Notes: generated by a model from the letters alone, not told the origin. A stretch of DNA of 64,000 nt from Rhodoplanes sp. Z2-YC6860 (GCF_001579845.1 NZ_CP007440.1:1988001-2052000); one strand, 5' to 3'; counted from the first letter of the stretch, positions 25,732 through 34,972 are shown. A program made the numbers and translations.

Positions 25732-27459
25732 CTATCGGTAGAGGTTCGCCTCGGCGAGTTCGACCAGTTCGTCCATCCGGCCGTTCAGAACGGCGCGCAG
25801 CATGTAGAGGGTGAAGCCCTTCGCCATCTCGGTCGTGATCTTCGGCGGCATCGTCAACTCCATGCGATTGACGACGGCGTTGACGACCACAGGACCGGGA
25901 TGGGCCAGGGCTTCTGCCACCTTGGATTCGACGTCCGCGGGGTCGTCGATGCGGATGCCCTTGATTCCCACGGCCTCCGCCATCCTGGCGAAATCCGGAT
26001 TGTCGAGCTCCGTCCCGGTCGGCAGGAAGCCGGTGGACTTTTGCTCGAGTTCGATGAAGCCCAGCGTTCCGTTGTTGAACACGACGACCTTCACCGGCAG
26101 GTCGAGCTGCTTCAGGCTCAACAGGTCCCCCATCAGCATCGTGAAGCCGCCGTCGCCGGACAGCGAGATCACCTGACGCCCGGGCGCCGCGGCCTGTACC
26201 CCTATGGCCTGGCACATCGCGTTGGCCATCGAGCCGTGCCAGAACGAGCCGATCAGCCGCCGCCCCGGCTTCATCGTCACATGGCGGGCCGCCCAGACGG
26301 TCGGCAGTCCGACGTCACAGGTGAAGATCGCATCGGGCTTCGCGAGATCGCTGAATGCTTTCGCGACGTGCTGCGGGTGGACGCGGCCGCCGGGCGTTCC
26401 GGTCGCCAGCGCATCGAGCGACGCGCGCGCCTTCTTGTAGTGGTCGCGCGCCCGGTCGAGATGCGCGGCGTCGGTTTTCGCGGTCAGCTTCGGCAGCAGC
26501 GCCGAAAGTGTCTGCCGGACGTCGCCGACAATGCCGAGCTCGACGCGCGCTCTGCGCCCGATCGCCTCCGGACGGAGGTCGATTTGCGCGATGCGCGCCT
26601 TGTCCGGGAAGAACTGCCGGTAGGGGAAATCGGTGCCGAGCATCAGCAGCACATCGCAGTCCATCATGGCGTAGTAGCCGGACGAGAAGCCGATCAACCC
26701 GGTCATACCGACATCGTACGGGTTGTCGGCCTCGACGAACTCCTTGCCGCGCAGCGCATGGACGGTGGGTGACTTCAGCTTTTCTGCGACTGCCAGAAGC
26801 TCGGTGCGGGCGCCGGCGCAACCCGAGCCGCACAGCAGAGTCACGCGCCGCCCCGAATTCAGCATCGCGGCCAGTTGATCGACGGCGGCATCGGCCGGGC
26901 GGATGACCGGCTGCGCTGGAATAAGCGAGCCCACGGGTGCGCCCGGCACCTCTGGCGCCTCACGCAACGCGACGTCGCCTGGAATGACGATGACGCAGAC
27001 GCAGCGCTCGCTGATGGCCCGGCGGACCGCGATCTCGAGCACGCGCGGCATCTGCGAGGGGGTCGACACCAACTCGCAATAGGAGCTGCACTCTTTGAAA
27101 AGTTGCTCCGGATGGGTTTCCTGGAAATAGCTCGATCCAAGCTCCGCCGAAGGGATGTGCGCCGCGATGGCAACGACCGGCAGCCGCGAGCGATGACAAT
27201 CGAACAGACCGTTGATCAGATGCAGGTTGCCGGGCCCGCAACTGCCGGCACAAACCGCGAGTTCACCGGTGATGTGCGCGTCGCCGGCGGCCGCGAATGC
27301 CGCGGCTTCCTCGTGGCGGACATGCAGCCATTGAATGCCGCCATGGCGGCGTAGCGCATCGGTGAAGCCGTTGAGGCTGTCGCCGACGATGCCGTAGATG
27401 CGCTTGACCCCCGCCGTGGCCAGGGTTTCGACCATCATGTCGGCGACCGTGCGTGCCAT
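25732..27459 (-). CDS. poxB: Pyruvate dehydrogenase (quinone) / pyruvate oxidase
   Basis: ThDP- and FAD-dependent peripheral membrane enzyme of 575 aa that oxidises pyruvate to acetate and CO2 with electrons passed to ubiquinone. Close resemblance to E. coli PoxB is visible: VKRIYGIVGDSLNGF, the catalytic Glu in RHEEAAAFAA (residues 50-51), AVCAGSCGPGNLHLINGLF, HIPSAELGS.YFQETHPE, the ThDP/Mg motif GDGGFTMLMG...FNNG, and a C-terminal GFTLYMLRA...ELVELA segment that in E. coli mediates membrane binding. AGGAGAAG lies just before the ATG. Likely used under stationary or stress conditions. Confidence 0.9.
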   Translation of the reverse strand: MARTVADMMVETLATAGVKRIYGIVGDSLNGFTDALRRHGGIQWLHVRHEEAAAFAAAGDAHITGELAVCAGSCGPGNLHLINGLFDCHRSRLPVVAIAAHIPSAELGSSYFQETHPEQLFKECSSYCELVSTPSQMPRVLEIAVRRAISERCVCVIVIPGDVALREAPEVPGAPVGSLIPAQPVIRPADAAVDQLAAMLNSGRRVTLLCGSGCAGARTELLAVAEKLKSPTVHALRGKEFVEADNPYDVGMTGLIGFSSGYYAMMDCDVLLMLGTDFPYRQFFPDKARIAQIDLRPEAIGRRARVELGIVGDVRQTLSALLPKLTAKTDAAHLDRARDHYKKARASLDALATGTPGGRVHPQHVAKAFSDLAKPDAIFTCDVGLPTVWAARHVTMKPGRRLIGSFWHGSMANAMCQAIGVQAAAPGRQVISLSGDGGFTMLMGDLLSLKQLDLPVKVVVFNNGTLGFIELEQKSTGFLPTGTELDNPDFARMAEAVGIKGIRIDDPADVESKVAEALAHPGPVVVNAVVNRMELTMPPKITTEMAKGFTLYMLRAVLNGRMDELVELAEANLYR

Positions 27460-27543
27460 CAGCTTCTCCTGACCTGTCAGCCCCGACCGTTCATTGTCGC
27501 GCCGTCAGTCAGGCCGGCAGCGGTAAAGCCGCACCGGCGTGGA

Positions 27544-28602
27544 TCAAAGGCCCGTCACCTTGGGCAGCACCTCGGCCGAGAACAGCCGCAGCGAGCGTTC
27601 GGCTTTGTCGACCGGCATGTTGCCCGGCGTGAAGTGCAGCGACATGCTGTCAATGCCGCCGACCTTGTCGTTGTAGCTCTTGATCATGTCGACAATCTCG
27701 GCAGGCGAACCGATGAAGGCGCTGCCGGCCTCGATCTGCCGCTCGGCGGTGTCGCTCGACACATGGGCAATGAGCTTGTCGTAGCCCGGGTAGTCCTTGG
27801 TGCTCGCTCCCGCGAGCCATTCCTTCGCGGCATCGGCGAGCCCCTTCAGGTGCTGGTTGCATGGGCCAAGTCCCGCCGCCATGGCCTCGTCCCGCGTCGG
27901 TGCGCAGCACATGAAGAAGGTGTTCATGACGTGGCCGTTGCCGGGATGCCCCGCCTTCCGCCACGCCTCCCGATAGGTGCCGATCAGGCTCCGCATCTTT
28001 TCCGGCTCGAGCGGGATCGCCATCACGTTGCAGCCGTTGGCGCCGGCGAAGGCGAAGGTCTCGGGCGTGGTGGTCGCGGCGATCCAGAACGGCGGATGCG
28101 GTCTCTGCATCGGCCGCGGCAGCGACGTCACGTTGGTGAAGCTGTTGAACTCGCCTTTCGACGAGACCTTCTCGCCTTTCAGCAGCATCGTGATCTGCGC
28201 GAGGCCTTCGGTGAAGCGCTTGCGGCTCTCGTCGAGGCTCACGCCGAACTGAGTGAACTCGTGGGGCAGGAAGGCCCGCGCGAAGCCGACTTCGACCCGG
28301 CCGTTGCTGATGCCGTCCAGCATGCCGATCTCGCCGGCAAGCTTCAGCGGCTTGTTGAAGGCCGGCAGCACCGCGCCGGTGATGAGCCTGGTCTTCTTGG
28401 TGACCATCGCGGCCGCGGTGAGGAAGATCAGCGGATTGGGGCTGTAGCCGCCGTAGGGATGGAAATAGTGCTCGACCTGGCGGATGTGGGTGTAGCCCAG
28501 CTCGTCCGTGAGGCTGCACAGATGCATGGCCTCGCGGAAATACTGCTCACCCGATTTCTGCTCCGGCCCGACGCAGGGAAAGAAGTTCAACCCAAATTGC
28601 AC
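27544..28602 (-). CDS. Luciferase-like (LLM) flavin-dependent oxidoreductase
   Basis: A 352-aa bacterial-luciferase-fold TIM barrel that uses reduced FMN or F420-like flavin. Typical elements are MQFGLNFFP at the first strand, RQVEHYFHPYGGY near residues 41-53, TRLITGAVLP, and GRVEVGFARAF near residue 100. The start is GTG. It lies 35 nt downstream of the FBT-type transporter gene on the minus strand, suggesting cotranscription. The substrate (alkane, sulfonate, amine or other) is not predictable. No flavin reductase gene is adjacent. Confidence 0.85.
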   Translation of the reverse strand: MQFGLNFFPCVGPEQKSGEQYFREAMHLCSLTDELGYTHIRQVEHYFHPYGGYSPNPLIFLTAAAMVTKKTRLITGAVLPAFNKPLKLAGEIGMLDGISNGRVEVGFARAFLPHEFTQFGVSLDESRKRFTEGLAQITMLLKGEKVSSKGEFNSFTNVTSLPRPMQRPHPPFWIAATTTPETFAFAGANGCNVMAIPLEPEKMRSLIGTYREAWRKAGHPGNGHVMNTFFMCCAPTRDEAMAAGLGPCNQHLKGLADAAKEWLAGASTKDYPGYDKLIAHVSSDTAERQIEAGSAFIGSPAEIVDMIKSYNDKVGGIDSMSLHFTPGNMPVDKAERSLRLFSAEVLPKVTGL

Positions 28603-28636
28603 GGCGTGACACTCCCGGCACTCAACGCTTCTTTGT

Positions 28637-30172
28637 TCAGCGCTTGACCGTGGGATGCCGCACGGCCTTGCGTCCGAACAGCATAATGGCGCCGACCGGA
28701 ATGACCAGACCCAGCACGATGGCCCATATCAGCAGCGGGCCGAGTTCGCCATACTGGCCGCGGCCGACCACGAACACGTCGTTGAGGTACTTGGTCTGCA
28801 ATTGCCCCGCGACCAGCGCCAGATTCATCAGCGAGGCCATCAGCGCGAACCAGGTCGCGCGATGGCCGGGCGGCGCGTAATAGGCCACGAGCGTCAGCAG
28901 CGGCACCATGCTGAGCTGCGCGAACGGCGAGGACGCCGCCGCGTCGACGAAGGCGATGCTGCGGGCGCCGAAGCCGAAGTTCGCCTCGGTCCAGTGGTGC
29001 ACGCCATAGACCAGCGCGAGGTTGGGCAGCGCCAGCACCGTGCTCGCCACAGCGATCCAGAGCAGCGTGCGGTTGACCGAGCATTCGGTGAGCTGCCGGC
29101 TGAAGAACCACATCACCGCGATGGAGAGGATCGCACCGGTCTGTCGCAGCGTGCCGTAGAAGGCCGCATCAAAATTCAGGTCGTCGAGCGTCCACCAAAA
29201 GAAGCCGTCGCCAACCGAAGGCGTGGCGCGGAACGCGAACACGATCATGGTGGCAAAGAGAATGCCCATCCGCGTGTTGTGGTCGAGCTCGGCGGTCACC
29301 AGCATGAGCATGTAACAGACGACGCCCATCGAGATCAGGAAGATGATCTCCTGGCTGAACGGAATGCCGCCCACGCCGAGCGCCATCACCACGACGCCGA
29401 AGGCGATGCCGCCGCCGAGGATGCGCCAGTCGATCGGCCGTCGCTCGGCGGTCTCGGTGCCGCGCAGGAACACGCCAGCCACCGAAATGGCGGGGATGAT
29501 CAGGCCGATGAAAAACACCGCTTGCCGCGACATCAGGTCGGCGAGCCAGCCCGAAAGGCCGGCCACCGCGAGGATGCCGATGGAGACCGCGAGCCGTCCG
29601 AGCACCTGCACCATGCCGAGCTCGGTGCGCACCACATTGTCCGGCCTCTCGTTGCCTTTGGCGTCGATGCGGGCCACGACCTCGGTCGACATGGCGTCGG
29701 CAACCACGTCTTGTACGACGGTGCCGACCGCCATCAACATCGCTCCCGTGATATAGAGACGCTCCGGGGTAGTGAACGTGAGCCATTGGCCCGCGGCGCC
29801 GGCGAGGATCACGAGGCCCGCGGCCATGAACGCTGCGCCGATCAGCACGTATGCCTTCCGCTGCGAGCCGAAGATCGGCACGGTGTCGACGAGTTCGCCG
29901 AACACCATCTTCACGGTCCATGGCAGCATCAGCCACACCGCGATGCCGGCAAGGTCCGATGGCGTCAGCGCCAGGCTTTCCTTGATCCAGAGGTCGCGGG
30001 TGACGTCGATCAGGCCCAGCGCCCCATAGGCGAAATACACCATCACAACCGGCACATAGGCCAGCCGGAACGCCCGGATCGGGCGCAGAATAGGGTCGAG
30101 CCAGGCCGCCTCGGTCGTGGGCTCGGTCTTGTTGGCCGGTATGTCGCCCGCGGTCTTGGTGGTGTCTGTCAT
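28637..30172 (-). CDS. Folate/biopterin transporter (FBT/BT1 family) membrane protein
   Basis: A 511-aa integral membrane protein with about 12 hydrophobic helices. The segment AGIAVWLMLPWTVKMVFGELVDTVPIFG (read across residues 75-103) is characteristic of the FBT branch of the major facilitator superfamily, whose known members carry folates or biopterin. A charged, Thr/Glu-rich N-terminal 40 residues precede the first helix. It is upstream of, and probably in an operon with, the LLM oxidoreductase; a pteridine- or flavin-related substrate would be consistent but is speculation. No clear ribosome binding site. Confidence 0.72.
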   Translation of the reverse strand: MTDTTKTAGDIPANKTEPTTEAAWLDPILRPIRAFRLAYVPVVMVYFAYGALGLIDVTRDLWIKESLALTPSDLAGIAVWLMLPWTVKMVFGELVDTVPIFGSQRKAYVLIGAAFMAAGLVILAGAAGQWLTFTTPERLYITGAMLMAVGTVVQDVVADAMSTEVVARIDAKGNERPDNVVRTELGMVQVLGRLAVSIGILAVAGLSGWLADLMSRQAVFFIGLIIPAISVAGVFLRGTETAERRPIDWRILGGGIAFGVVVMALGVGGIPFSQEIIFLISMGVVCYMLMLVTAELDHNTRMGILFATMIVFAFRATPSVGDGFFWWTLDDLNFDAAFYGTLRQTGAILSIAVMWFFSRQLTECSVNRTLLWIAVASTVLALPNLALVYGVHHWTEANFGFGARSIAFVDAAASSPFAQLSMVPLLTLVAYYAPPGHRATWFALMASLMNLALVAGQLQTKYLNDVFVVGRGQYGELGPLLIWAIVLGLVIPVGAIMLFGRKAVRHPTVKR

Positions 30173-30253
30173 GCAGGAGGATCGATTCGTTCCAGAGCAA
30201 CTATGCTCGCGCGCACCCAGTGGCGATATGGGGGCAAAGGCTGGCGCCGGCCA

Positions 30254-31399
30254 CTAGTTCCAGAAGCGCTTGGTGGCAAGCCGCGCACCCTCGGCCATGG
30301 CGGCGAGCTTGGCCCAGACCACATCGGGATCGACCGCGGCCTGGCCAACCCAGGTGCCGTAGCCGCAATCGCTGCCAGCAATGACGTTCTCGCGACCGAC
30401 GCGCTCGGCGTAGCGCCCGATGCGCTGCGCGATCAGCTCGGGATGTTCGATGAAGTTCGATTTGGACTCGATCACGCCCGGGATCAGCACCTTGCCGGCC
30501 GGCAGCTTCACGGTCTCGAACAGCGTGTATTCGTGGGCGTGGCGCGGGTTGGCGGCTTCGAGCGAGATCGCGTGCGGCCGCGCCGTGAACACGATGTCGA
30601 TCACGTCCGCGAGCGGCACGTCGCGGTGGTGCGGGCCTTCGTAATTGCCCCAGCACAGATGCAGCCGCATCTGCTCGGGCGCGATGTTGCGGGTGGCGTG
30701 ATTGAGCGCCGCGATGTGCGCGCCGATGCGGCTGCGGAACGCCTTCAGGTCGAGATCGGCATATTGGATGTGCCGGCCCATGCCGAGATCGGGGCAGTCG
30801 ATCTGCAAGGTGAGACCGGCCTTGGCGACGGCCTCGTATTCATCGCGCATCGCCTCGGCGATCGCCTCCAGGTAAGCGTCCTGATCCTTGTAGTGGTCGT
30901 TGCGGAAGAACAGCGACACCACGCCCGGCGAGGCTGCGCTCATGAAGCCTTCGGCGGCTTTGGCGCCGGACAGCGCGGCCTTGAGATTGTCGACATCGGT
31001 GCGCGCCGCTGCCGCGTCCCGCACGCTGATCGGCGCGTTGCAGGCGGGGGTCTTGCGCCGCGAGCGGCCGGGATCGCCAAAAACTTTCTGAGCAAGCTTC
31101 GGGAATTCGGCGAGGTCCTGATAGACGAAGGTGTTGCCGGTGCCGCCGAAGCCGTTGAGCCGGTCCTTGATGTAGGTGGCGTAGCTTGGTTTCGACAATT
31201 CGCCGTCGTTGATCAGGTCGACGCCGGCATCGGCCTGCTTCTGCACCACCTCGGCGACCGCGCTGCGCACACGCGCCGCCAGTGCCTGCGGGTCGACCGG
31301 AACGCCTTCTTCCTTGGCGTACATCATCCGGATCAGGTCGTCGGGGCGGGGCAGGCTGCCGGTGTGCGTCGTGAGGAAACGTTCGCTGCTGCGTTTCAT
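30254..31399 (-). CDS. MetE-like (cobalamin-independent methionine synthase C-terminal) protein
   Basis: A 381-aa single-domain relative of the zinc-dependent C-terminal half of MetE, half the length of true MetE (about 750 aa). Likely zinc ligands are spread as in the family: His and Cys in HLCWGNYEGPHH, Glu in LEAANPRH and Cys in GSDCGYGTW. The N-terminus TTHTGSLPRPDDLI is typical of this short group. Such proteins transfer or remove alkyl groups from thiols, but most members are uncharacterised; methionine synthase activity should not be assumed. It is monocistronic or the first gene of the minus-strand run ending with poxB. Confidence 0.82.
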   Translation of the reverse strand: MKRSSERFLTTHTGSLPRPDDLIRMMYAKEEGVPVDPQALAARVRSAVAEVVQKQADAGVDLINDGELSKPSYATYIKDRLNGFGGTGNTFVYQDLAEFPKLAQKVFGDPGRSRRKTPACNAPISVRDAAAARTDVDNLKAALSGAKAAEGFMSAASPGVVSLFFRNDHYKDQDAYLEAIAEAMRDEYEAVAKAGLTLQIDCPDLGMGRHIQYADLDLKAFRSRIGAHIAALNHATRNIAPEQMRLHLCWGNYEGPHHRDVPLADVIDIVFTARPHAISLEAANPRHAHEYTLFETVKLPAGKVLIPGVIESKSNFIEHPELIAQRIGRYAERVGRENVIAGSDCGYGTWVGQAAVDPDVVWAKLAAMAEGARLATKRFWN

Positions 31400-31538
31400 G
31401 CTTGATGCTCGTTTTGGCGGCAGACCTTAGAGCAGCCGGGCCCGGCCTTCCACCGGCGCGATGGCACGAGAACAATCTTGTGAGCGGTGGGACGCCGTGT
31501 CATCGTTAATGATCTTCACAACATGAGGGGGGCCTCAC

Positions 31539-31784
31539 ATGAAGTCGATTGCCAGGATTCTGTTGGTCGGTGCTGTCGCGATGACGGCGGTTGGTTTTGC
31601 GTCGGTGCCGTCGCAGGCGGCGAAGAAGGCGGAGCCCGTGGCCTGCGTGCCGGGGCTGGTTTGCACGGCGAAGTGCAAAGGCACCGCCTGCAAGGTGAAC
31701 GCCTGCAACTACCAGGGCAAATGGACGGCGGCCTATTGGACGCCCACCTGCACCCAGCCGTACTGCCCGCCGGCGAAGTGCTGA
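31539..31784 (+). CDS. Secreted eight-cysteine small protein
   Basis: An 81-aa precursor with a clear Sec signal peptide ([20 protein letters not shown], cleavage probably after SQA at residue 27). The mature part of about 54 residues contains eight Cys at 36, 42, 46, 51, 56, 71, 76 and 81, the last being the C-terminal residue, plus three Trp/Tyr-rich turns. Four disulfides or metal binding in the periplasm are plausible. A strong GAGGGGGG ribosome binding site precedes the ATG. It is read away from the MetE-like gene. I do not recognise the family. Confidence 0.75.
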   Translation: MKSIARILLVGAVAMTAVGFASVPSQAAKKAEPVACVPGLVCTAKCKGTACKVNACNYQGKWTAAYWTPTCTQPYCPPAKC

Positions 31785-31977
31785 TCGGGATCGGTCAGGC
31801 CACGCTTTTTTGAACGGGACATCGCGCTGTCCCTTCCGTGTCGCGGAGGGGACAGGCTGCGTTTCCCGTTGGCCATTTTGGGGGATCCGAGGGCGGAAAA
31901 CCCCACACGGCCGGTTTGACAGGCGGGCCTGGGCTCCTTATGAACACGCCCAATCCCGAAAGCCCGAAGAGATCGTT

Positions 31978-32103
31978 ATGAAAGTCCGTAACTCATTGAA
32001 ATCGCTGCGCGGCCGCCATCGCGACAATCGCCTCGTGCGCCGCAAGGGCCGGGTCTATGTGATCAACAAGACCCAGCGCCGGTTCAAGGCGCGCCAAGGC
32101 TAA
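31978..32103 (+). CDS. rpmJ: Ribosomal protein bL36, zinc-free form
   Basis: A 41-aa protein with the typical basic sequence [20 protein letters not shown]...[16 protein letters not shown] of large-subunit protein bL36. It is the C-minus type: the four Cys/His zinc ligands of the classical form are absent, as in E. coli YkgO. In alphaproteobacteria this is usually the sole bL36. It stands alone outside the ribosomal operons and is followed by two GC-rich hairpins. Confidence 0.95.
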   Translation: MKVRNSLKSLRGRHRDNRLVRRKGRVYVINKTQRRFKARQG

Positions 32104-32114
32104 GGCGCCACTCT

Positions 32115-32170
32115 CAGCCGGATACGGCTGAAATCGTCGAATTTGGACGGCCCGGGCCATGCCCGGGCCG
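32115..32170 (+). terminator. Two hairpins after rpmJ
   Basis: CAGCCG-gata-CGGCTG (32115-32130) is followed by a perfect 10-bp stem CGGCCCGGGC-CAT-GCCCGGGCCG (32148-32170). The second is very stable but has no T-run, so it may act as a terminator or as an RNA-stabilising structure for the rpmJ message. Confidence 0.5.
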
Positions 32171-32240
32171 CCTGCGTATGGGGCAGGGCCTGCCGCAATT
32201 GCCATCTTGCCGCCCTGTGGCGGGGGGATAGATTTGAGGC

Positions 32241-32888
32241 ATGAGCCTCCGATTCCTTGCATCAGTCCTGGTTCCGGCTGCCGTCCTGGTGGCCTTGGCC
32301 GGACCGGCGTCCGCGCAGAGCGCCGCGCCGCCCGATCAGCCTCACGGGCCGGCCATCGCGCCGATGCAGCCGCCGAAGGATCTGCCCAAGGCGCAGAAGG
32401 GCGATCGCACCCGCAATCTCGATTTCCTGTTCGGGGCGCTGAAGGCCGCTCCGGACGCCGACACCGCCAAGCAGGTCGAGGCCCGCATCTGGGCGCTGTG
32501 GATCGCCTCGGGCAGCGACACCGCCAATCTTCTGATGAGCCGGGTCAGGACCGCGGTCGATGCCAACGAACTCGACCTTGCGCTTCAGCTGCTCGACGCT
32601 CTCATCAAGCTCAAGCCCGATTACATCGAGGCCTGGAATCGCCGTGCGACGATCCACTACATGCGCAAGGAGTTCGGCCAGTCGATGCAGGACATCCAGC
32701 AGGTGCTGAGCCGCGAGCCGCGGCACTTCGGCGCGCTGTCCGGCCTCGGCATGATCCTCCAGGAGTTCGGCGAGGATAAGCAGGCGCTCGAAGTGTTTCG
32801 CCGCGCGCTCGACATCAACCCGAACCTCGCGCGCATCCCCGACATGGTGAAGACGCTGAGCGAGAAGGTCGAGGGCCGGGATATCTGA
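32241..32888 (+). CDS. Periplasmic tetratricopeptide-repeat protein
   Basis: A 215-aa exported protein with a signal peptide (about residues 1-26, ending ASAQS) and TPR-like helices in the C-terminal half (about 100-205), including LALQLLDALIKLKPDYIEAWNRRA and a following QALEVFRRALDINPN unit. These mediate protein-protein contacts. Proteins of this type are widespread in Hyphomicrobiales with unassigned roles. It converges with pyk, 41 nt apart, and no partner is adjacent. Confidence 0.82.
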   Translation: MSLRFLASVLVPAAVLVALAGPASAQSAAPPDQPHGPAIAPMQPPKDLPKAQKGDRTRNLDFLFGALKAAPDADTAKQVEARIWALWIASGSDTANLLMSRVRTAVDANELDLALQLLDALIKLKPDYIEAWNRRATIHYMRKEFGQSMQDIQQVLSREPRHFGALSGLGMILQEFGEDKQALEVFRRALDINPNLARIPDMVKTLSEKVEGRDI

Positions 32889-32929
32889 CCGCGCTCTCGC
32901 GTCGCGCTCATTGCAAAGACGTTACGCGA

Positions 32930-34363
32930 CTACTCGTTTACCGCATCGGTGCCGACAAACGCGATCCGCAGCATGTTGGTCGCGCCGGGGGTGCCGAGCG
33001 GCACGCCCGCGACGATGATGACGCGGCGGCCCGCTTTGGCGAAACCATCCTGGAAGGCGAGGCGGCAGGCGCGCTCCACCATGTCGCCCGGGTCCTTGGC
33101 GTCCTCGGTGACGATGCAGTGGATGCCCCAGGCGACCGAGAGCCTGCGGCCGGTCGCGACGTTCGGCGACAGCGCCACGATCGGCACCTGCGGCCGCTCG
33201 CGCGCGACGCGCAATCCCGTGGCGCCGGAGCTGGTCCAGCAGATGATGGCGGAGAGATCGAGCGTCTCGGCGATCTGACGCGCCGCGGCAGCAATCGCGT
33301 CCGAGCCGGTGGCTTCGGGCTCGGCGTGCTGCGCCTTCATGATGGTGTGATAGGTGTCCTCGCCTTCGACCTCTTCGGCGATCCGGTTCATGGTCGCGAC
33401 CGCCTCGGTCGGAAACTGGCCGGCTGCGGATTCGGCCGAGAGCATCACCGCATCGGCGCCGTCGAAAATCGCGGTCGCGACGTCTGAGACTTCGGCGCGG
33501 GTCGGCACCGGGCTCGTGATCATGCTTTCCAGCATCTGCGTCGCGACCACGACCGGCTTGCCGGCCTTGCGCGCCGCGCGCGTCAGCTGCTTCTGGATGC
33601 CCGGCACCTTTTCGAGCGGCATCTCCACGCCGAGATCGCCGCGCGCCACCATGATGGCGTCGGTGACGTCGACGATCTCCTCGAGCCTGTTGACCGCCTG
33701 CGGCTTCTCGATCTTGGCCATCACGGCGGCGCGGCCGCGCGCGATCTTCTTGGCCTCCGCGATGTCCTCGGGGCGCTGAACGAAGGACAGCGCAATCCAG
33801 TCGACACCCGTGTCGAGCGCCGCTTCGAGATCGGAGTGGTCCTTCGGCGTCAGCGCCGAAAACGGGATCACGGTGTCGGGCAGGCTTACGCCCTTGCGGT
33901 CGGAGAGCTTGCCGCCCACCACCACGCGCGTCACGATCCGGTCGCGGCTCGCTTCCGTGACGGCGAGGCGGATCTTGCCGTCGTCGAGCAGCAGCGCGTG
34001 GCCGGTCTTCATGCCCTGGAAGATTTCGGGGTGAGGCAGGTGCACGCGTGTCGCATCGCCGGGCGCCGGATTGTTGTCGAACGTGAACGTGCCGCCGACG
34101 TCGAGCATCACCGGTCCGTTGGCGAAAGCGCCGACGCGGAGCTTCGGCCCTTGCAGATCGACCAGGATGCCGATCGGGCGGTTGTGGCTTGCTTCCACCG
34201 AACGGATCGCGCCGACGAGCTCGCGCATGCGGTCGTGCGACGTGTGGCTCATGTTGATGCGGAACACGTCGGCGCCGGCCTGGAACAGCCGGGCGATCAT
34301 CTCGGTATTTCCCGAAGCGGGACCGAGGGTGGCGACGACTTTGGTGCGGCGAAGGCGTCTCAC
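32930..34363 (-). CDS. pyk: Pyruvate kinase
   Basis: Glycolytic enzyme of 477 aa (phosphoenolpyruvate + ADP to pyruvate + ATP). Landmarks: TKVVATLGPAS at the N-terminus, FRINMSHTSHD, the active-site signature around MAKIEKPQAV (catalytic Lys), MVARGDLGVEMP with Mg ligands, and VATQMLESM. A full barrel, B domain and C-terminal allosteric domain are present. The start is GTG 34363. It is the last gene of a minus-strand operon with the glycerate kinase and DUF1036 genes, so lower glycolysis and glycerate use feed into pyruvate together. Confidence 0.95.
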   Translation of the reverse strand: MRRLRRTKVVATLGPASGNTEMIARLFQAGADVFRINMSHTSHDRMRELVGAIRSVEASHNRPIGILVDLQGPKLRVGAFANGPVMLDVGGTFTFDNNPAPGDATRVHLPHPEIFQGMKTGHALLLDDGKIRLAVTEASRDRIVTRVVVGGKLSDRKGVSLPDTVIPFSALTPKDHSDLEAALDTGVDWIALSFVQRPEDIAEAKKIARGRAAVMAKIEKPQAVNRLEEIVDVTDAIMVARGDLGVEMPLEKVPGIQKQLTRAARKAGKPVVVATQMLESMITSPVPTRAEVSDVATAIFDGADAVMLSAESAAGQFPTEAVATMNRIAEEVEGEDTYHTIMKAQHAEPEATGSDAIAAAARQIAETLDLSAIICWTSSGATGLRVARERPQVPIVALSPNVATGRRLSVAWGIHCIVTEDAKDPGDMVERACRLAFQDGFAKAGRRVIIVAGVPLGTPGATNMLRIAFVGTDAVNE

Positions 34364-34372
34364 GGGTGCCTC

Positions 34373-34416
34373 ATCGGGCAGGAGTTTATCGGGCAGGAGT
34401 TATCGAGCAGGAGTTT
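34373..34416. repeat. Three tandem copies of a 14-15 bp unit
   Basis: ATCGGGCAGGAGTTT, ATCGGGCAGGAGTT and ATCGAGCAGGAGTTT follow one another. The unit covers the 3' end of the DUF1036 gene and the gap before pyk, and each copy contains a stop codon read leftwards (TAA, TAA, TGA). Slipped-strand duplication of the gene end is the simplest explanation. It changes the DUF1036-pyk spacing. Confidence 0.75.
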
Positions 34417-34924
34417 TCGGCAATTGCGTCGGAAACTGGCGGCCTGGTGTCGGCAGCACCGGCATGCCCGGCGTCAACGGCGGACGTTGCTGGGCGGTGT
34501 CGCCGGTCTCGGTGAGCTGCACCGTCCAGGTGCGCTGCTCGCCGGTGTCGACCTCAAAAAAGCCGGTCTTGTCGTAGCCGCGCGCCAGGCAATCCTGCGT
34601 CCCCTGGATGGTGAATTCCTTGTCGCGGGTGCACATGTAGGCCTGCCCGGACCACTCGCCGCCGCGGTCGTAATCGATCGCGTAAATATAGTAATAGCGC
34701 GCGACCAGCGTGCCCTTCAGCACGGTCTCGCAGGAGCGCGCCGACAGATTCCACCAGCCTTCGGTGACCCAGGCGCCCTCCGGATCCTTGTAGCCGACCG
34801 CGACGCCGACCCGGCTGCCTGTGTTGTTGCACAGGTGGAAATCGGCATGGGCCGTGCCGGGCAACAGCATCAGGGCTGCGGCGACCAGAACGGCTCGGGC
34901 CAATGAAAGGGGGGGCAGAAGCAA
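34400..34924 (-). CDS. DUF1036 secreted protein
   Basis: A 174-aa exported protein with a signal peptide (about residues 1-27, ending AHA) and a DUF1036 domain (about 28-135) rich in Trp and Tyr, with Cys in HLCNNTG, SCETVL, YMCTRD and QDCLARG that could form two disulfides. The C-terminal 35 residues are Pro-rich. DUF1036 proteins are found in alphaproteobacterial periplasms and have no known function. It lies between glycerate kinase and pyk on one transcript, a setting often seen in relatives. Confidence 0.85.
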   Translation of the reverse strand: MLLPPLSLARAVLVAAALMLLPGTAHADFHLCNNTGSRVGVAVGYKDPEGAWVTEGWWNLSARSCETVLKGTLVARYYYIYAIDYDRGGEWSGQAYMCTRDKEFTIQGTQDCLARGYDKTGFFEVDTGEQRTWTVQLTETGDTAQQRPPLTPGMPVLPTPGRQFPTQLPKTPAR

Positions 34925-34972
34925 ATCGCTTGACCTGTCTTCGTACGTCTTGGGGCCGGTATCGGTAAACCC

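Noticed and set aside
28655-31405. A 916-codon plus-strand frame
   Set aside because: Antisense to the FBT transporter and MetE-like genes; high-GC DNA readily leaves the opposite strand open.
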